A stretch of DNA of 64,000 nucleotides from Rugamonas apoptosis (GCF_014042355.1 NZ_JACEZU010000012.1:62001-126000); one strand, 5' to 3'; counted from the first letter of the stretch, positions 17,329-26,167 are shown. Notes: generated by a model not told the origin, from the sequence alone. A program made the numbers and translations.

Positions 17329-18354
17329 ATGTTCGACCAGACAAAAAAGATCTACGTCTCTGACGTTACCCTGCGCGACGGCATGCATGCCATCCGCCAC
17401 CAGTACAGCCTGGAACAAGCAGTGCGGATCGCCAAGGCACTGGACGAAGCCAAAGTCGATTCCATCGAAGTCGCGCACGGCGATGGCTTGCAAGGTTCCA
17501 GCTTCAACTACGGTTTCGGCGCGCACACCGATCTGGAATGGATAGCGGCGGTCGCCGGCGTGCTGCAGCATGCGAAAGTGGCGACCTTGCTGTTACCCGG
17601 TATCGGCACCGTCCACGATCTGAAGAACGCCTACGATGCCGGAGCACGCATCGTGCGCGTCGCCACCCACTGCACAGAAGCGGACGTCTCGCGGCAGCAC
17701 ATCGAGTACGCGCGACACCTCGGCATGGACACGGTCGGCTTCCTGATGATGAGCCACATGACCACGCCGCAGAACTTGGCGCAAGAAGCGAAGAAGATGG
17801 AAAGCTATGGCGCGACCACGATCTACGTGGTGGACTCGGGGGGCGCGATGAACATGTACGACATCGCCGACCGCTTCAAGGCATTCAAGGACGTGCTGAA
17901 GCCGGAGACGCACACCGGCATGCACGCGCACCACAACCTGTCTCTCGGCGTGGCCAACTCCATCGTCGCGCTGGAACATGGTTGCGACCGCATCGATGCC
18001 AGCCTGGCCGGCATGGGGGCGGGCGCCGGCAATGCGCCATTGGAAGTGTTCATCGCTGCCGTCGATCGGATGGGCCTGAACCATGGCTGCGACGTGAAGA
18101 AACTGATCGATGCGGCCGAAGATATCGTGCGGCCGCTCCAGGAGCGCCCGGTGCGCGTGGACCGCGAAACACTCGCGCTCGGTTATGCCGGTGTCTACAG
18201 CAGCTTCCTGCGTCACTCGGAATCAGCGGCGCAGAAGTACGGCCTGCCGGCCTTCGATATCCTGGTCGAACTGGGCAAGCGCCGCATGGTCGGCGGCCAG
18301 GAGGACATGATTGTCGACGTGGCGCTGGATATGCGCAAGCAGCAGGCAGCCTGA
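17329..18354 (+). CDS. mhpE: 4-hydroxy-2-oxovalerate aldolase
   Basis: Cleaves 4-hydroxy-2-oxovalerate to pyruvate and acetaldehyde; the aldehyde is passed to MhpF. A DRE-TIM metallolyase of 341 residues. R16, D17 and H20 (LRDGMHAIRH) form the catalytic/metal start motif, and the HAHHNLSLGVANS segment supplies the two metal histidines. The later GAGAGNAPLE loop is also characteristic. GGAGG at 17317-17321 is a strong ribosome site. The gene is 14 bases after mhpF. Confidence 0.94.
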   Translation: MFDQTKKIYVSDVTLRDGMHAIRHQYSLEQAVRIAKALDEAKVDSIEVAHGDGLQGSSFNYGFGAHTDLEWIAAVAGVLQHAKVATLLLPGIGTVHDLKNAYDAGARIVRVATHCTEADVSRQHIEYARHLGMDTVGFLMMSHMTTPQNLAQEAKKMESYGATTIYVVDSGGAMNMYDIADRFKAFKDVLKPETHTGMHAHHNLSLGVANSIVALEHGCDRIDASLAGMGAGAGNAPLEVFIAAVDRMGLNHGCDVKKLIDAAEDIVRPLQERPVRVDRETLALGYAGVYSSFLRHSESAAQKYGLPAFDILVELGKRRMVGGQEDMIVDVALDMRKQQAA

Positions 18355-18399
18355 CTCAGGCGCAGTTCATCGAAACATAGCTACGCGAAGGAATAGCAA

Positions 18400-19266
18400 A
18401 TGAGCGTCCCCTATACCGAAGCCGCATCCAGCCGGTTCGTCAACGTCCACGATGGCAAGGTGGAGTACAAGGTGCATTACAACGACGTCGGCCCGGCTTC
18501 GAACCAGGTCATCGTGATGTTGCACGGTTCGGGCCCGGGCGCGACCGGCTGGGCCAATTTCCACCGTAACGTCGAATTTTTCGCCGTCGCCGGCTATCGC
18601 GTGCTCCTGATCGACATGCCCGGATTCGGCAAGAGCGACGCGTTCCTCAATCCAGCCGGATCGCGCTCGGACTTCAACGGCCGCATCGTGAAGCTCGTGC
18701 TCGATCAGATCAACGTGGAACGTGCTCACCTGATCGGCAATTCGATGGGCGGGCACAGCAGCATGGCCTTCGCGCTTGCCTATCCTGAGCGCGTCGGCAA
18801 GCTCGTCCTGATGGGCGGAGGCACGGGCGGCCCGAGCCAGTTCGTACCGATGCCGACGGAAGGCATCAAGCTGCTCAACCACGTCTATCGGGAACCGACG
18901 CTCGAGAACGTCAAACGCATGATGAACGTTTTCGTGTTCGACGCCAGCGCACTGACCGATGATTTGCTGCAACTGCGCGTGGACAACATGCTCGCGCGCC
19001 GCGATCACCTCGACAACTGGGTGAAGAGCCTGGCGGCGAATCCGAAGCAGTTCAGCGACTACGGCCCGCGCCTCGGCGAGGTCAACGCGCCGGCCCTCAT
19101 CATCTGGGGCCGCGATGACCGGTTTGTTCCTGTCGATATCGGTTTGCGCCTGCTGTGGGGTATGCCGAACGCCGAGATGCACATCTTCAACCGTTGCGGC
19201 CACTGGGCGCAGTGGGAGCATGCGGACAAATTCAACCGCATGGTGCTGGCGTTTCTGGCGCAATGA
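18400..19266 (+). CDS. mhpC: 2-hydroxy-6-oxonona-2,4-dienedioate hydrolase (C-C bond hydrolase)
   Basis: An alpha/beta hydrolase that splits the meta-cleavage product of dihydroxyphenylpropionate into 2-hydroxypentadienoate and succinate. The length of 288 equals that of E. coli MhpC. Catalytic residues are S115 (GNSMGGH), D239 or D240 (GRDDRFVP) and H268 (CGHWAQWEH); HGSGPGATGW is the oxyanion loop. GAAGGAA before the ATG supports the start. It follows mhpE by 45 bases, the order differing from E. coli. Confidence 0.9.
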   Translation: MSVPYTEAASSRFVNVHDGKVEYKVHYNDVGPASNQVIVMLHGSGPGATGWANFHRNVEFFAVAGYRVLLIDMPGFGKSDAFLNPAGSRSDFNGRIVKLVLDQINVERAHLIGNSMGGHSSMAFALAYPERVGKLVLMGGGTGGPSQFVPMPTEGIKLLNHVYREPTLENVKRMMNVFVFDASALTDDLLQLRVDNMLARRDHLDNWVKSLAANPKQFSDYGPRLGEVNAPALIIWGRDDRFVPVDIGLRLLWGMPNAEMHIFNRCGHWAQWEHADKFNRMVLAFLAQ

Positions 19267-19338
19267 CGTGGCAAGAAGAGCACTGCGGCCCCTTCCTTGC
19301 CACATGAAGAGATTTTCAAGAATTGACAGGAGTAGTGT

Positions 19339-19767
19339 ATGAGCGAACAAGCATTAATCGGACGTTGGCAAATCGTCGCCTGGGAACAGGTCTACGACGA
19401 TGGCCGCCGCACTTACCCGCTGGGGCAGCAAGTGGAAGGCTTCATTCAATATGATCCCGACGGCCGCATGATGTGCATGCTGTGCCGCGGCGACCGCCAG
19501 AACTTCAGCACCGGCGGGCAATGGAATGCCTCGCTGGAAGAAAAGGCCGCGGCCTACAGCTCCATGCTGGCCTATGCCGGGACCTATACCTTTGGCGGCG
19601 ATACCGTTAGCCATCACGTCGAATTGAGCGCCTTCCCCAATTGGAAGGGAGGCGTCCAGAAGCGTCGCATCGAAACGATGGATGCCGGCCGGCTGGCGCT
19701 GGTGGCGCGTCTGGAAGAGGGGACCTCCGAAGCGCGCACGGCGCGGCTGATCTGGACGCGCGGCTGA
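19339..19767 (+). CDS. Lipocalin-like domain protein
   Basis: A 142-residue cytoplasmic protein (no signal peptide) with the pattern of the lipocalin-like family: LIGRWQIVAWE at the start, GFIQYDPDGRMMC, and YAGTYTF near the middle. Such small barrels are common in aromatic catabolic clusters, usually without assigned function; they might bind or isomerise a hydrophobic intermediate. AGGAG at 19328-19332 precedes the ATG. It lies between the two alpha/beta hydrolases. Confidence 0.7.
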   Translation: MSEQALIGRWQIVAWEQVYDDGRRTYPLGQQVEGFIQYDPDGRMMCMLCRGDRQNFSTGGQWNASLEEKAAAYSSMLAYAGTYTFGGDTVSHHVELSAFPNWKGGVQKRRIETMDAGRLALVARLEEGTSEARTARLIWTRG

Positions 19768-19831
19768 TGTTCTCGCTTCCTCTCCCAAGGCAGCAACACT
19801 TCATCATGGCATAAAGATTTGGAAAGCAAAT

Positions 19832-20662
19832 ATGAGTGCGAACGTTCCCGAGATTGGCAACAGTATCACCCTCGATGGGGTGACCATCAACTATCACGAC
19901 CGCGGACAGGGCGACGCCATCCTGCTCATTCACGGCTCCGGCCCGGGCGTGACGGCGTGGGCAAATTGGCGCCTGGTCCTGCCGGAGCTTGCCACGACGC
20001 ACCGCGTGGTCGCACCGGACATGGTCGGCTTCGGCTACACACAAACGCCGCCTGGGTATCAGACATCGCCGGATAACTGGGTAGCGCAAGTCATAGGCCT
20101 GATGGATGCGTTGGGGATCGCGCAATTTTCCATCATCGGCAATTCCTTTGGTGGCGCCATCGCGCTCAGGACGGCGAGCATGTATCCGGAGCGCGTCAAG
20201 AAGGTGGTGCTGATGGGCTCCGTTGGGACCCGTTTTCCCCTCAGCGAAGGGCTGGACAAGGTGTGGGGATATCAGCCTTCGCGTGAAGCCATGCGCGAAC
20301 TGATCGGCATCTTCGCCTACGACCAGTCGATCGTCACGGATGACCTGGTCGAGCTGCGCTACCGCGCCAGCACGCGCGCCGACGCGCAAGAGCGTTTTGC
20401 CCGACTGTTTCCCGTGCCGCGCCAGAAGGGAATCGACATGCTTGCACTGAGCGATGCGCAATTGAACGCCATCCGCATGCCGGTCGCCCTCGTGCATGGC
20501 CGCGACGATCGCGTCATTCCGTTCCGGGTGTCGGAAATGCTCGCGGCAAAACTCCCCAATGCCACCTTGCACCCGATCGACCATTGCGGCCACTGGGTGC
20601 AGATCGAAAAGAAACATGAATTCCTCGGCATCGTCAGCCGCTTCATGGAGGAAAACACATGA
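19832..20662 (+). CDS. Second meta-cleavage-product alpha/beta hydrolase
   Basis: A 276-residue hydrolase close in style to 2-hydroxymuconate-semialdehyde hydrolases (DmpD/XylF/TodF). Catalytic S105 (GNSFGG), the GRDDRVIP aspartate and H254 (CGHWVQIE) are visible, with HGSGPGVTAW as oxyanion loop. It differs clearly from MhpC, so it probably serves a different ring-fission product. Its stop overlaps the start of the next gene (ATGA), linking it translationally to the second extradiol dioxygenase and suggesting the two act in sequence. Confidence 0.85.
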   Translation: MSANVPEIGNSITLDGVTINYHDRGQGDAILLIHGSGPGVTAWANWRLVLPELATTHRVVAPDMVGFGYTQTPPGYQTSPDNWVAQVIGLMDALGIAQFSIIGNSFGGAIALRTASMYPERVKKVVLMGSVGTRFPLSEGLDKVWGYQPSREAMRELIGIFAYDQSIVTDDLVELRYRASTRADAQERFARLFPVPRQKGIDMLALSDAQLNAIRMPVALVHGRDDRVIPFRVSEMLAAKLPNATLHPIDHCGHWVQIEKKHEFLGIVSRFMEENT

Positions 20663-21627
20663 GCGTCATATCCCTGGGTTACGTGGGCGTTAGTACCTGC
20701 CGCCTTGCCGACTGGGGCGACTTCGGCACGAAATTGCTCGGCCTGCAAATTTCCGACCAGTCGGCGCGGACCCTGTCCTTCCGCATGGACGACTTGAGCC
20801 AGCGCTTCCAATTCGAAGAGGGGCCGGACGGCATCATCCAGCATATAGGATGGGAAGTCGAGAGCGCCACGGCCCTGCAATCGATGGCGGCACGGTTGGA
20901 AGCTGCCGGCGTCCGGGTCCAGCGGGGCAGCACCGCGCTGGCCGAGCAGCGTCGGGTACGCGAACTCATCTGGATGCATGACCCGGCAGGAAACCGGGTC
21001 GAGCTCTACTGGGGGCCGGAAAAAGCCGATAGTCCGTTTGCGCCGGGGCGTAATATCGCTGGATTCCGCACCGGTCCGCTTGGCATCGGGCATGTGGTGT
21101 TGACCTGCGAAAGAATCGAGTCCGTCCTGCCGTTCTATACCGAGCTGCTCGGCTTTGGTGTGTCCGACTATGTGCTGGCCCCGTTCAAGGCCTATTTCCT
21201 GCACGTCAATCCGCGTCACCATAGCTTGGCCCTGATCGAAAACGGACAGCGCGGCTTCCATCACCTGATGATGGAGATGATGCAGTTTGACGATGTGGGG
21301 CATGCCCACGATCTGGCGCAACTGCGCAAGGCGGATATCGCGGTCACTCTGGGGCGGCATTCCAACGATCATATGACGTCCTTCTATGTAAGGACGCCGT
21401 CGGGATTCATGATCGAATATGGTTGGGGCGGTTTGGTCATCGACCCTGCCACTTGGCAGCCGGTAGAGTTGACCGATGGCCCAAGCATCTGGGGGCATAA
21501 TCGGAGCTGGTTGAGCGAGCAAGCGAATGCTGTCTTGCGCGCCCAACTGCAAAACAATGCGGACCGAGGACTGCGCCATCCAGTAAAAGTTCTGCCTGGC
21601 AATCATATTTTAGTTAATGATTGCTAA
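20659..21627 (+). CDS. Type I (VOC-fold) extradiol ring-cleavage dioxygenase, BphC-like
   Basis: A 322-residue two-module vicinal-oxygen-chelate protein. Iron ligands expected from the family are visible in the C-terminal module: H145 (GIGHVVL), H201 or H202 (FHHLMMEM) and E253 (FMIEYGWGG). This fold is unrelated to MhpB, so the island has two ring-opening enzymes of independent origin. The C-terminal tail (about residues 275-322) is longer than the ligand region requires. ATGA overlap with the hydrolase gene. The probable substrate is a bicyclic or substituted catechol, by analogy with BphC; this is not proven. Confidence 0.85.
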   Translation: MSVISLGYVGVSTCRLADWGDFGTKLLGLQISDQSARTLSFRMDDLSQRFQFEEGPDGIIQHIGWEVESATALQSMAARLEAAGVRVQRGSTALAEQRRVRELIWMHDPAGNRVELYWGPEKADSPFAPGRNIAGFRTGPLGIGHVVLTCERIESVLPFYTELLGFGVSDYVLAPFKAYFLHVNPRHHSLALIENGQRGFHHLMMEMMQFDDVGHAHDLAQLRKADIAVTLGRHSNDHMTSFYVRTPSGFMIEYGWGGLVIDPATWQPVELTDGPSIWGHNRSWLSEQANAVLRAQLQNNADRGLRHPVKVLPGNHILVNDC

Positions 21628-21643
21628 ACGGGTGCCTTTGATT

Positions 21644-21766
21644 TTAGAAGCGCGTCACCGCCAGCAGGCTGCTACCGGTCTTCTTGGACGCGGCCAGCAA
21701 GGTGGCCAGGTTCAGGCCCAGCGTTTCTTTAATTACCGGCACGTGGTCGAGCTTGGCCTTCTTCAT
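21644..21766 (-). CDS. Possible 40-residue peptide
   Basis: A short open frame on the minus strand, starting MKKAKLDHVPVIKETLGL and ending LLAVTRF. The stretch TTAGGTACACAAGA precedes the ATG. It could be a small hydrophobic-tailed peptide or the remnant of a larger protein. It is convergent with the end of the catabolic island. No family is recognised. The rest of 21628-22010 holds only the promoter of the TetR gene. Confidence 0.25.
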   Translation of the reverse strand: MKKAKLDHVPVIKETLGLNLATLLAASKKTGSSLLAVTRF

Positions 21767-21947
21767 TCTTGTGTACCTAAATAGAAAGCGAACCGGGCGT
21801 TGCCGCGCGGTTCGCTGGAGTTGACGCGGAATACCTGTTCGTTTGCGCGCCGAATTGCCCTCTGTTTGACCCTCCCTCCATTGTCTGGCGAACGCCGCGC
21901 CCCTGTCGTAAGACCCCTTAATTTCCAAATTGATAACCAGTCCCGGC

Positions 21948-21976
21948 TTGACGCTAACCGGCGGGGCGTCTATATT
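21948..21976 (+). promoter_or_regulatory. Sigma-70-type promoter for the TetR regulator
   Basis: TTGACG (21948-21953), a 17-base spacer and TATATT (21971-21976) form a near-consensus promoter 34 bases before the TetR start. Just downstream, ACTTAAAAGT has short inverted ends (ACTT/AAGT) and may be part of an autoregulatory operator. Confidence 0.6.
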
Positions 21977-22010
21977 AATGACTTAAAAGTAAGTTATAAA
22001 CTGGAACCCT

Positions 22011-22661
22011 ATGCAAGCCCCACCCGAAGCCAAGCCCCGCTGGGAGCGGCGCAAAGATGCGCGGCCGCAGGAATTGCTGGCCGCCGCGCTGGGCCAGTTC
22101 GTCGAACGCGGCTTCGCGGCCACCCGGCTGGAGGACGTGGCGCGTCGCGCCGGCGTCTCCAAGGGCACGCTCTACCTGTATTTCGAGAACAAGGAAGAAT
22201 TGTTCAAGGCTGTCGTGCGCGAGCATATCGTGCACGCCATCGGCGCGGCCGAACAGACCGTGGCCGAATTCGAAGGCCACAGCGGCGAGCTGCTGCGCGC
22301 CATCCTGATGCGCTGGTGGGACCAGATCGGCGCCACCGAGCTGGCCGGCATCACCAAGCTGATGATGGCCGAAGCCAATAATTTCCCCGACCTGGCCCAG
22401 TTCTACAACGTGGAAGTGATCGAGCGCGGCAACCGCCTCATTTCCAGCGTGCTGGTGCGGGGCATCGCGCGCGGTGACTTCCGCCCCCACGACACGGACG
22501 TGATGACGTCCGTGCTGACGGCCCCGGTGCTGATGCTGATGATGTGGACCCATTCCTTCCTGCCGTGCGACATGTCGGCGGTGGACCCGCAAGCCTATAT
22601 GGAAGCGTTCATCGGCATGGCCCTGAACGGCTTGCTGCCACCGGACGCCCCCGCCGCGTGA
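22011..22661 (+). CDS. TetR/AcrR family transcriptional regulator
   Basis: A 216-residue repressor. The N-terminal helix-turn-helix spans roughly residues 20-65, with the typical FVERGFAATRLEDVARRAGVSKGTLYLYFENKEELF pattern here described by its key parts: G34, T38, the VARRAGVS recognition region and YLYF. The C-terminal ligand domain is rich in hydrophobic residues. It lies upstream of the PIMT-like, rhodanese and tolC genes, a conserved arrangement in Oxalobacteraceae, so it more likely controls TolC-dependent efflux than the catabolic island. A near-consensus promoter precedes it. Confidence 0.88.
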   Translation: MQAPPEAKPRWERRKDARPQELLAAALGQFVERGFAATRLEDVARRAGVSKGTLYLYFENKEELFKAVVREHIVHAIGAAEQTVAEFEGHSGELLRAILMRWWDQIGATELAGITKLMMAEANNFPDLAQFYNVEVIERGNRLISSVLVRGIARGDFRPHDTDVMTSVLTAPVLMLMMWTHSFLPCDMSAVDPQAYMEAFIGMALNGLLPPDAPAA

Positions 22662-22823
22662 TGCCCGTGCGCCGCCATGGCGGGCCGATTTGGCCGCTTC
22701 AACCCCTTCAAACTGCAGACTGTCGCAATTTCCCGCGTCCCGTCAGGTTTCTCGTTAACATGTGCCTTCCTTGCCGGATCAACGATAAAATGACGGATTA
22801 TTCTTTTTCCACCGAGTCATAAG

Positions 22824-23477
22824 ATGAATATCGAACAAGCCCGCTTCAACATGATCGAACAGCAAATCCGCCCTTGGGATGTGCTCGATGCCGACGTCCT
22901 GGACCTGCTGGTGGTGGTCAAGCGCGAGAATTTCGTGCCTGTCGCCCACAAAAGCCTGGCCTTCGTGGACGCGGAAATCCCGCTGCCAGGTGGCCAGTGC
23001 ATGTTCTCGCCCAAGCTGGAAGCGCGCCTGTTGCAGGAAGTTAAACTGAAAAAGCACGAGAATGTGCTGGAAATCGGCGCCGGCAGCGGCTACATGGCCG
23101 CCCTGCTGGCGTACAAGGGCCGTCATGTGACGACCGTGGAAATCCTGTCGGAACTGAAGGCGCTGGCCGAGAAGAACCTGGCTGACAACGGCGTGACCAA
23201 TGCGACGGTCGAGCTGGGCGATGGCGCCAACGGCTGGTCGCAAGGTGCACCTTACGATGTGATCGTCGTCTCCGGCGCCCTGCCGACTTTGCCTGAAGCG
23301 TTCCTGCAACAGCTCAAGGTCGGTGGCCGCCTGGTGGCCATCATCGGTGAAGCGCCGCTGATGAAAGCGCAGCTGATCACCCGTACCGGTGAAGCTGGCT
23401 ACGACACCCGGACTTTGTTTGAAACCAATGTGAAGCCGCTGAGCCAAGTCTCGGCGCCGTCGCATTTCACGTTCTGA
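22824..23477 (+). CDS. Protein-L-isoaspartate O-methyltransferase family protein
   Basis: A 217-residue SAM-dependent methyltransferase of the PIMT family, which normally repairs isoaspartyl residues. The SAM motif VLEIGAGSGYMAALLA (about 77-92) and the later VTTVEI acidic motif are visible. The start of the protein (NMIEQQIRPWDVLD) is typical of the variant found beside tolC in beta- and gammaproteobacteria; in those the repair role is not established. It is 10 bases ahead of the rhodanese gene. Confidence 0.85.
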   Translation: MNIEQARFNMIEQQIRPWDVLDADVLDLLVVVKRENFVPVAHKSLAFVDAEIPLPGGQCMFSPKLEARLLQEVKLKKHENVLEIGAGSGYMAALLAYKGRHVTTVEILSELKALAEKNLADNGVTNATVELGDGANGWSQGAPYDVIVVSGALPTLPEAFLQQLKVGGRLVAIIGEAPLMKAQLITRTGEAGYDTRTLFETNVKPLSQVSAPSHFTF

Positions 23478-23487
23478 GCGGGGCACC

Positions 23488-23811
23488 ATGCAGCATCTGA
23501 CTGCGCTGGAACTGGCGGACTGGCTGGCCGACGAGGCCCGCCCCAGCCCCTTCCTGCTGGACGTGCGGGAACCATGGGAATTCGAGACGTGCCACATCGC
23601 CGGCGCGACCCTGATGCCCATGCAGACCATTCCGGCCCGCATTGACGATCTCGATGAGGATGCTGCCATCGTGTGCATCTGCCACCACGGCGCGCGTAGC
23701 CTGCAGGTGGCCGCCTTCCTGGAGCGTCATGGCTTCGGCAAGGTGAGCAACCTGACCGGCGGCGTGCACGCCTGGGCGGTGCAGGTCGACCACGCGATGC
23801 CCAAGTATTAA
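23488..23811 (+). CDS. Rhodanese-like domain protein
   Basis: A single-domain sulfurtransferase-like protein of 107 residues. The active-site loop CHHGARS with C65 is intact, and the LLDVREPWEF motif marks the N-terminal part of the domain. It may carry persulfide sulfur in the cytoplasm. It lies between the PIMT-like gene and tolC, 10 bases after the former, so it is probably in the same transcript. Confidence 0.88.
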   Translation: MQHLTALELADWLADEARPSPFLLDVREPWEFETCHIAGATLMPMQTIPARIDDLDEDAAIVCICHHGARSLQVAAFLERHGFGKVSNLTGGVHAWAVQVDHAMPKY

Positions 23812-23915
23812 CAGTGCAGGATCAGGCCGCGGCGACGCGGCGCTGGGCTCGGCGGCAATGGATGGTGTCTTTTTGATATGATTAACTTTTTTTGATGACT
23901 CCCACGGAGAACGCA

Positions 23916-25220
23916 ATGCAGAGACCCCTTATCGCCGTGCTGATCGCCAGCGCTTTCATGACGTTCAACGCACAGGCGGCCGATCTGGTCCAGGTGTACC
24001 AGCAGGCGCTGGCCAACGACGCGACCTTCGCCGGCGCCCGCGCCAGCCTGACGGCGGGGCAGGAACGCGTCACCCAGGGCCGGGCTGGCCTGCTGCCGTT
24101 CATCTCGGCCAGTGGGGCCAACAGCCGCAACTCGGGCGATCTCCAGGTCGATCCCGCGCCCAAGCGCGACAACGACTATCACGTCAACAATTACCAGGTC
24201 ACGCTGACCCAGCCGCTGTTCAACTGGGCCAGCTGGCAGCAATACCAGCAGAGCAAACTGGTGCAGGCGGCCGCCGAGGCCAGCTACGCCCAGTCGCAGC
24301 AGGATCTGATCGTGCGCGTGGCGCAAGCGTATTTCGACGTGCTGACGGCGCAGGATTTCCTGACCTCGACCCAGGCCCAGAAAGTGGCCACCACCGAACA
24401 GCTGGCCTCGGCCAAGCGCAACTTCGAGGTGGGTACCCAGACCATCACCGACACCCACGAGGCGCAGGCGGCCTATGACCTGGTGGTGGCGCAGGAATTC
24501 GCCGCCATCAACGACCTGGAAAACAAGCGCACGGCGCTGCAAGTGATCGTCGGCCAGGCGCCGGCCGAACTGGCGCCGCTGCGCGCCGGCGTGACCATCG
24601 CCGCGCCGCAGCCGGCCGCCATGGAACCGTGGGTCAGCTCGGCCGAAGGCCAGAACTACGCCGTCGTGGGCGCCCAGCTGCAGCTGGAGATCGCCAAGCG
24701 CGACATCGAGCGCAACCGTTCCGGCCACTATCCGACCGTCAACCTGGTGGCCAGCAATGCGCACAGCAACCAGACCGCCAGCAGCGTGGCCAACAACAAT
24801 TCCATCGGCGTGCAGTGGAACGTGCCCTTGTTCAGCGGCTTCGCCGTGACCAGCAAGGTGCGCGAATCGATCGCGCTGGAAGACAAGGCCCGCAACGACC
24901 TGGAGGCGACCAAGCGCGCCGCCGCGCAGGGCGCGCGCCAGGCGTATCTCGGCGTAAACAGCGGCCTGGCGCAAGTGAAGGCACTGGAAGCGGCGGAAGT
25001 GTCGAGCAAGTCCTCGCTCGATTCGAACAAGCTGGGCTACCAGGTCGGCGTGCGCATCAACATCGACGTGCTGAATGCGCAAAAGCTGCTGTACTCGACC
25101 CAGCAAAGCCTGTCCAAGGCCCGCTACGACACCATCATGGCCGGCCTGCGCCTGAAGGCGGCGGCCGGTTCGCTCAAGCCGGCGGACCTGGACACGGTCA
25201 ACGCCCTGCTGGCCCATTAA
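23916..25220 (+). CDS. tolC: TolC family outer-membrane efflux channel
   Basis: A 434-residue precursor of the trimeric outer-membrane channel used by type I secretion and drug efflux pumps. The signal peptide ends at AQA near residue 22, and the mature part begins DLVQVYQQALAND, typical of TolC. Two long helical repeats with alternating Gln/Ala follow. ATG 23916 is chosen over 23895 because GGAGA lies 5 bases upstream and the hydrophobic signal then starts directly. It ends in convergence with the LysR gene. Confidence 0.9.
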   Translation: MQRPLIAVLIASAFMTFNAQAADLVQVYQQALANDATFAGARASLTAGQERVTQGRAGLLPFISASGANSRNSGDLQVDPAPKRDNDYHVNNYQVTLTQPLFNWASWQQYQQSKLVQAAAEASYAQSQQDLIVRVAQAYFDVLTAQDFLTSTQAQKVATTEQLASAKRNFEVGTQTITDTHEAQAAYDLVVAQEFAAINDLENKRTALQVIVGQAPAELAPLRAGVTIAAPQPAAMEPWVSSAEGQNYAVVGAQLQLEIAKRDIERNRSGHYPTVNLVASNAHSNQTASSVANNNSIGVQWNVPLFSGFAVTSKVRESIALEDKARNDLEATKRAAAQGARQAYLGVNSGLAQVKALEAAEVSSKSSLDSNKLGYQVGVRINIDVLNAQKLLYSTQQSLSKARYDTIMAGLRLKAAAGSLKPADLDTVNALLAH

Positions 25221-25237
25221 AAGGCCCCACGATTTGG

Positions 25238-26167
25238 TCAGGCCTGGCTGAAACGTATCGGATGACCGCTCGCGCGGAAGTGTTCGATCATATAGTCAAC
25301 GAACACGCGGACCTTGGCGGGAACCAGCTTGCGGCTTGAGTAATAGATCGACAGGGGTAAGGCGTTCGCGTGCCAGTCGGGCAGCACCCTTACCAATTCC
25401 CCGTTCTCCAGCAAGGGGAGCACGTGCGGCAAGGGCAGCATGGCGATGCCCATGCCGCAGGCCGCCGCGCGTGCGATCGCTTCCGGATCGTTGAACACGG
25501 CGACCGGGCGGATCGAGGCGACCAGTTCCTGGCCGCTACGATGTTTCAAGGTCCACGCCAGCAAGCGGCCCGAACCGAGCGAGCGGCGCAGCAAGCCCCG
25601 ATGCCGGACCAACTCGCCTGGCATGGCCGGCGCCGGGTAACGCCGCAGATAGGCGGGCGCGGCGACCAGCACCACGCTCACCTGGGCAAGTTCGCGGGCA
25701 ACCAGGCCCTCGGTCAGTTCGATGCCGCCGCCGATGCACACGTCGTATCCCTCCGCCACCAAATCCACCTGGCGGTTATCGAAGTGCAAGTCCAGCATGA
25801 CGTCGGGATATTGCTCAATAAATCCATCCAATAACGGCACCAGATAATGGCGGCCGACCGTATGCGCCATCGAGACTTTCAAGGTGCCGGCCGGTTTGCC
25901 CGCGCCTTGACGCAATTCGGTCAGCGCATCGTCAATTTCGCTCCACGGCAGGCGTACCTGTCCGTACAAGCGCTCGCCATCGGTGGTCAGCGCCAGGCTG
26001 CGGGTACTGCGCTGGAACAGCCGCACGCCGAGCTGGCTTTCCAGGCGGGCCACGCTCTTGCTGACGGCGGCCGGCGTCAGCCCAAGGCGCCGGGCGGCCG
26101 CCGAGAAGCTGCCCTCGTCCGAGGACGCGATGAACGCATCCAGATAGCTGCTCAATTCGGTAGTCAT
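25238..26167 (-). CDS. LysR family transcriptional regulator
   Basis: A 309-residue regulator with an N-terminal winged helix-turn-helix (residues about 5-62, with FSAAARRLGLTPAAVSKSVARLE-type order: key AARRLG and VSKSVARLE) and a C-terminal periplasmic-binding-like effector domain. It is of the CrgA/AaeR-like subgroup (STRSLALTTDGE). It is transcribed divergently from the SDR gene at 26278 across a 110-base gap and probably regulates it. Confidence 0.88.
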   Translation of the reverse strand: MTTELSSYLDAFIASSDEGSFSAAARRLGLTPAAVSKSVARLESQLGVRLFQRSTRSLALTTDGERLYGQVRLPWSEIDDALTELRQGAGKPAGTLKVSMAHTVGRHYLVPLLDGFIEQYPDVMLDLHFDNRQVDLVAEGYDVCIGGGIELTEGLVARELAQVSVVLVAAPAYLRRYPAPAMPGELVRHRGLLRRSLGSGRLLAWTLKHRSGQELVASIRPVAVFNDPEAIARAAACGMGIAMLPLPHVLPLLENGELVRVLPDWHANALPLSIYYSSRKLVPAKVRVFVDYMIEHFRASGHPIRFSQA

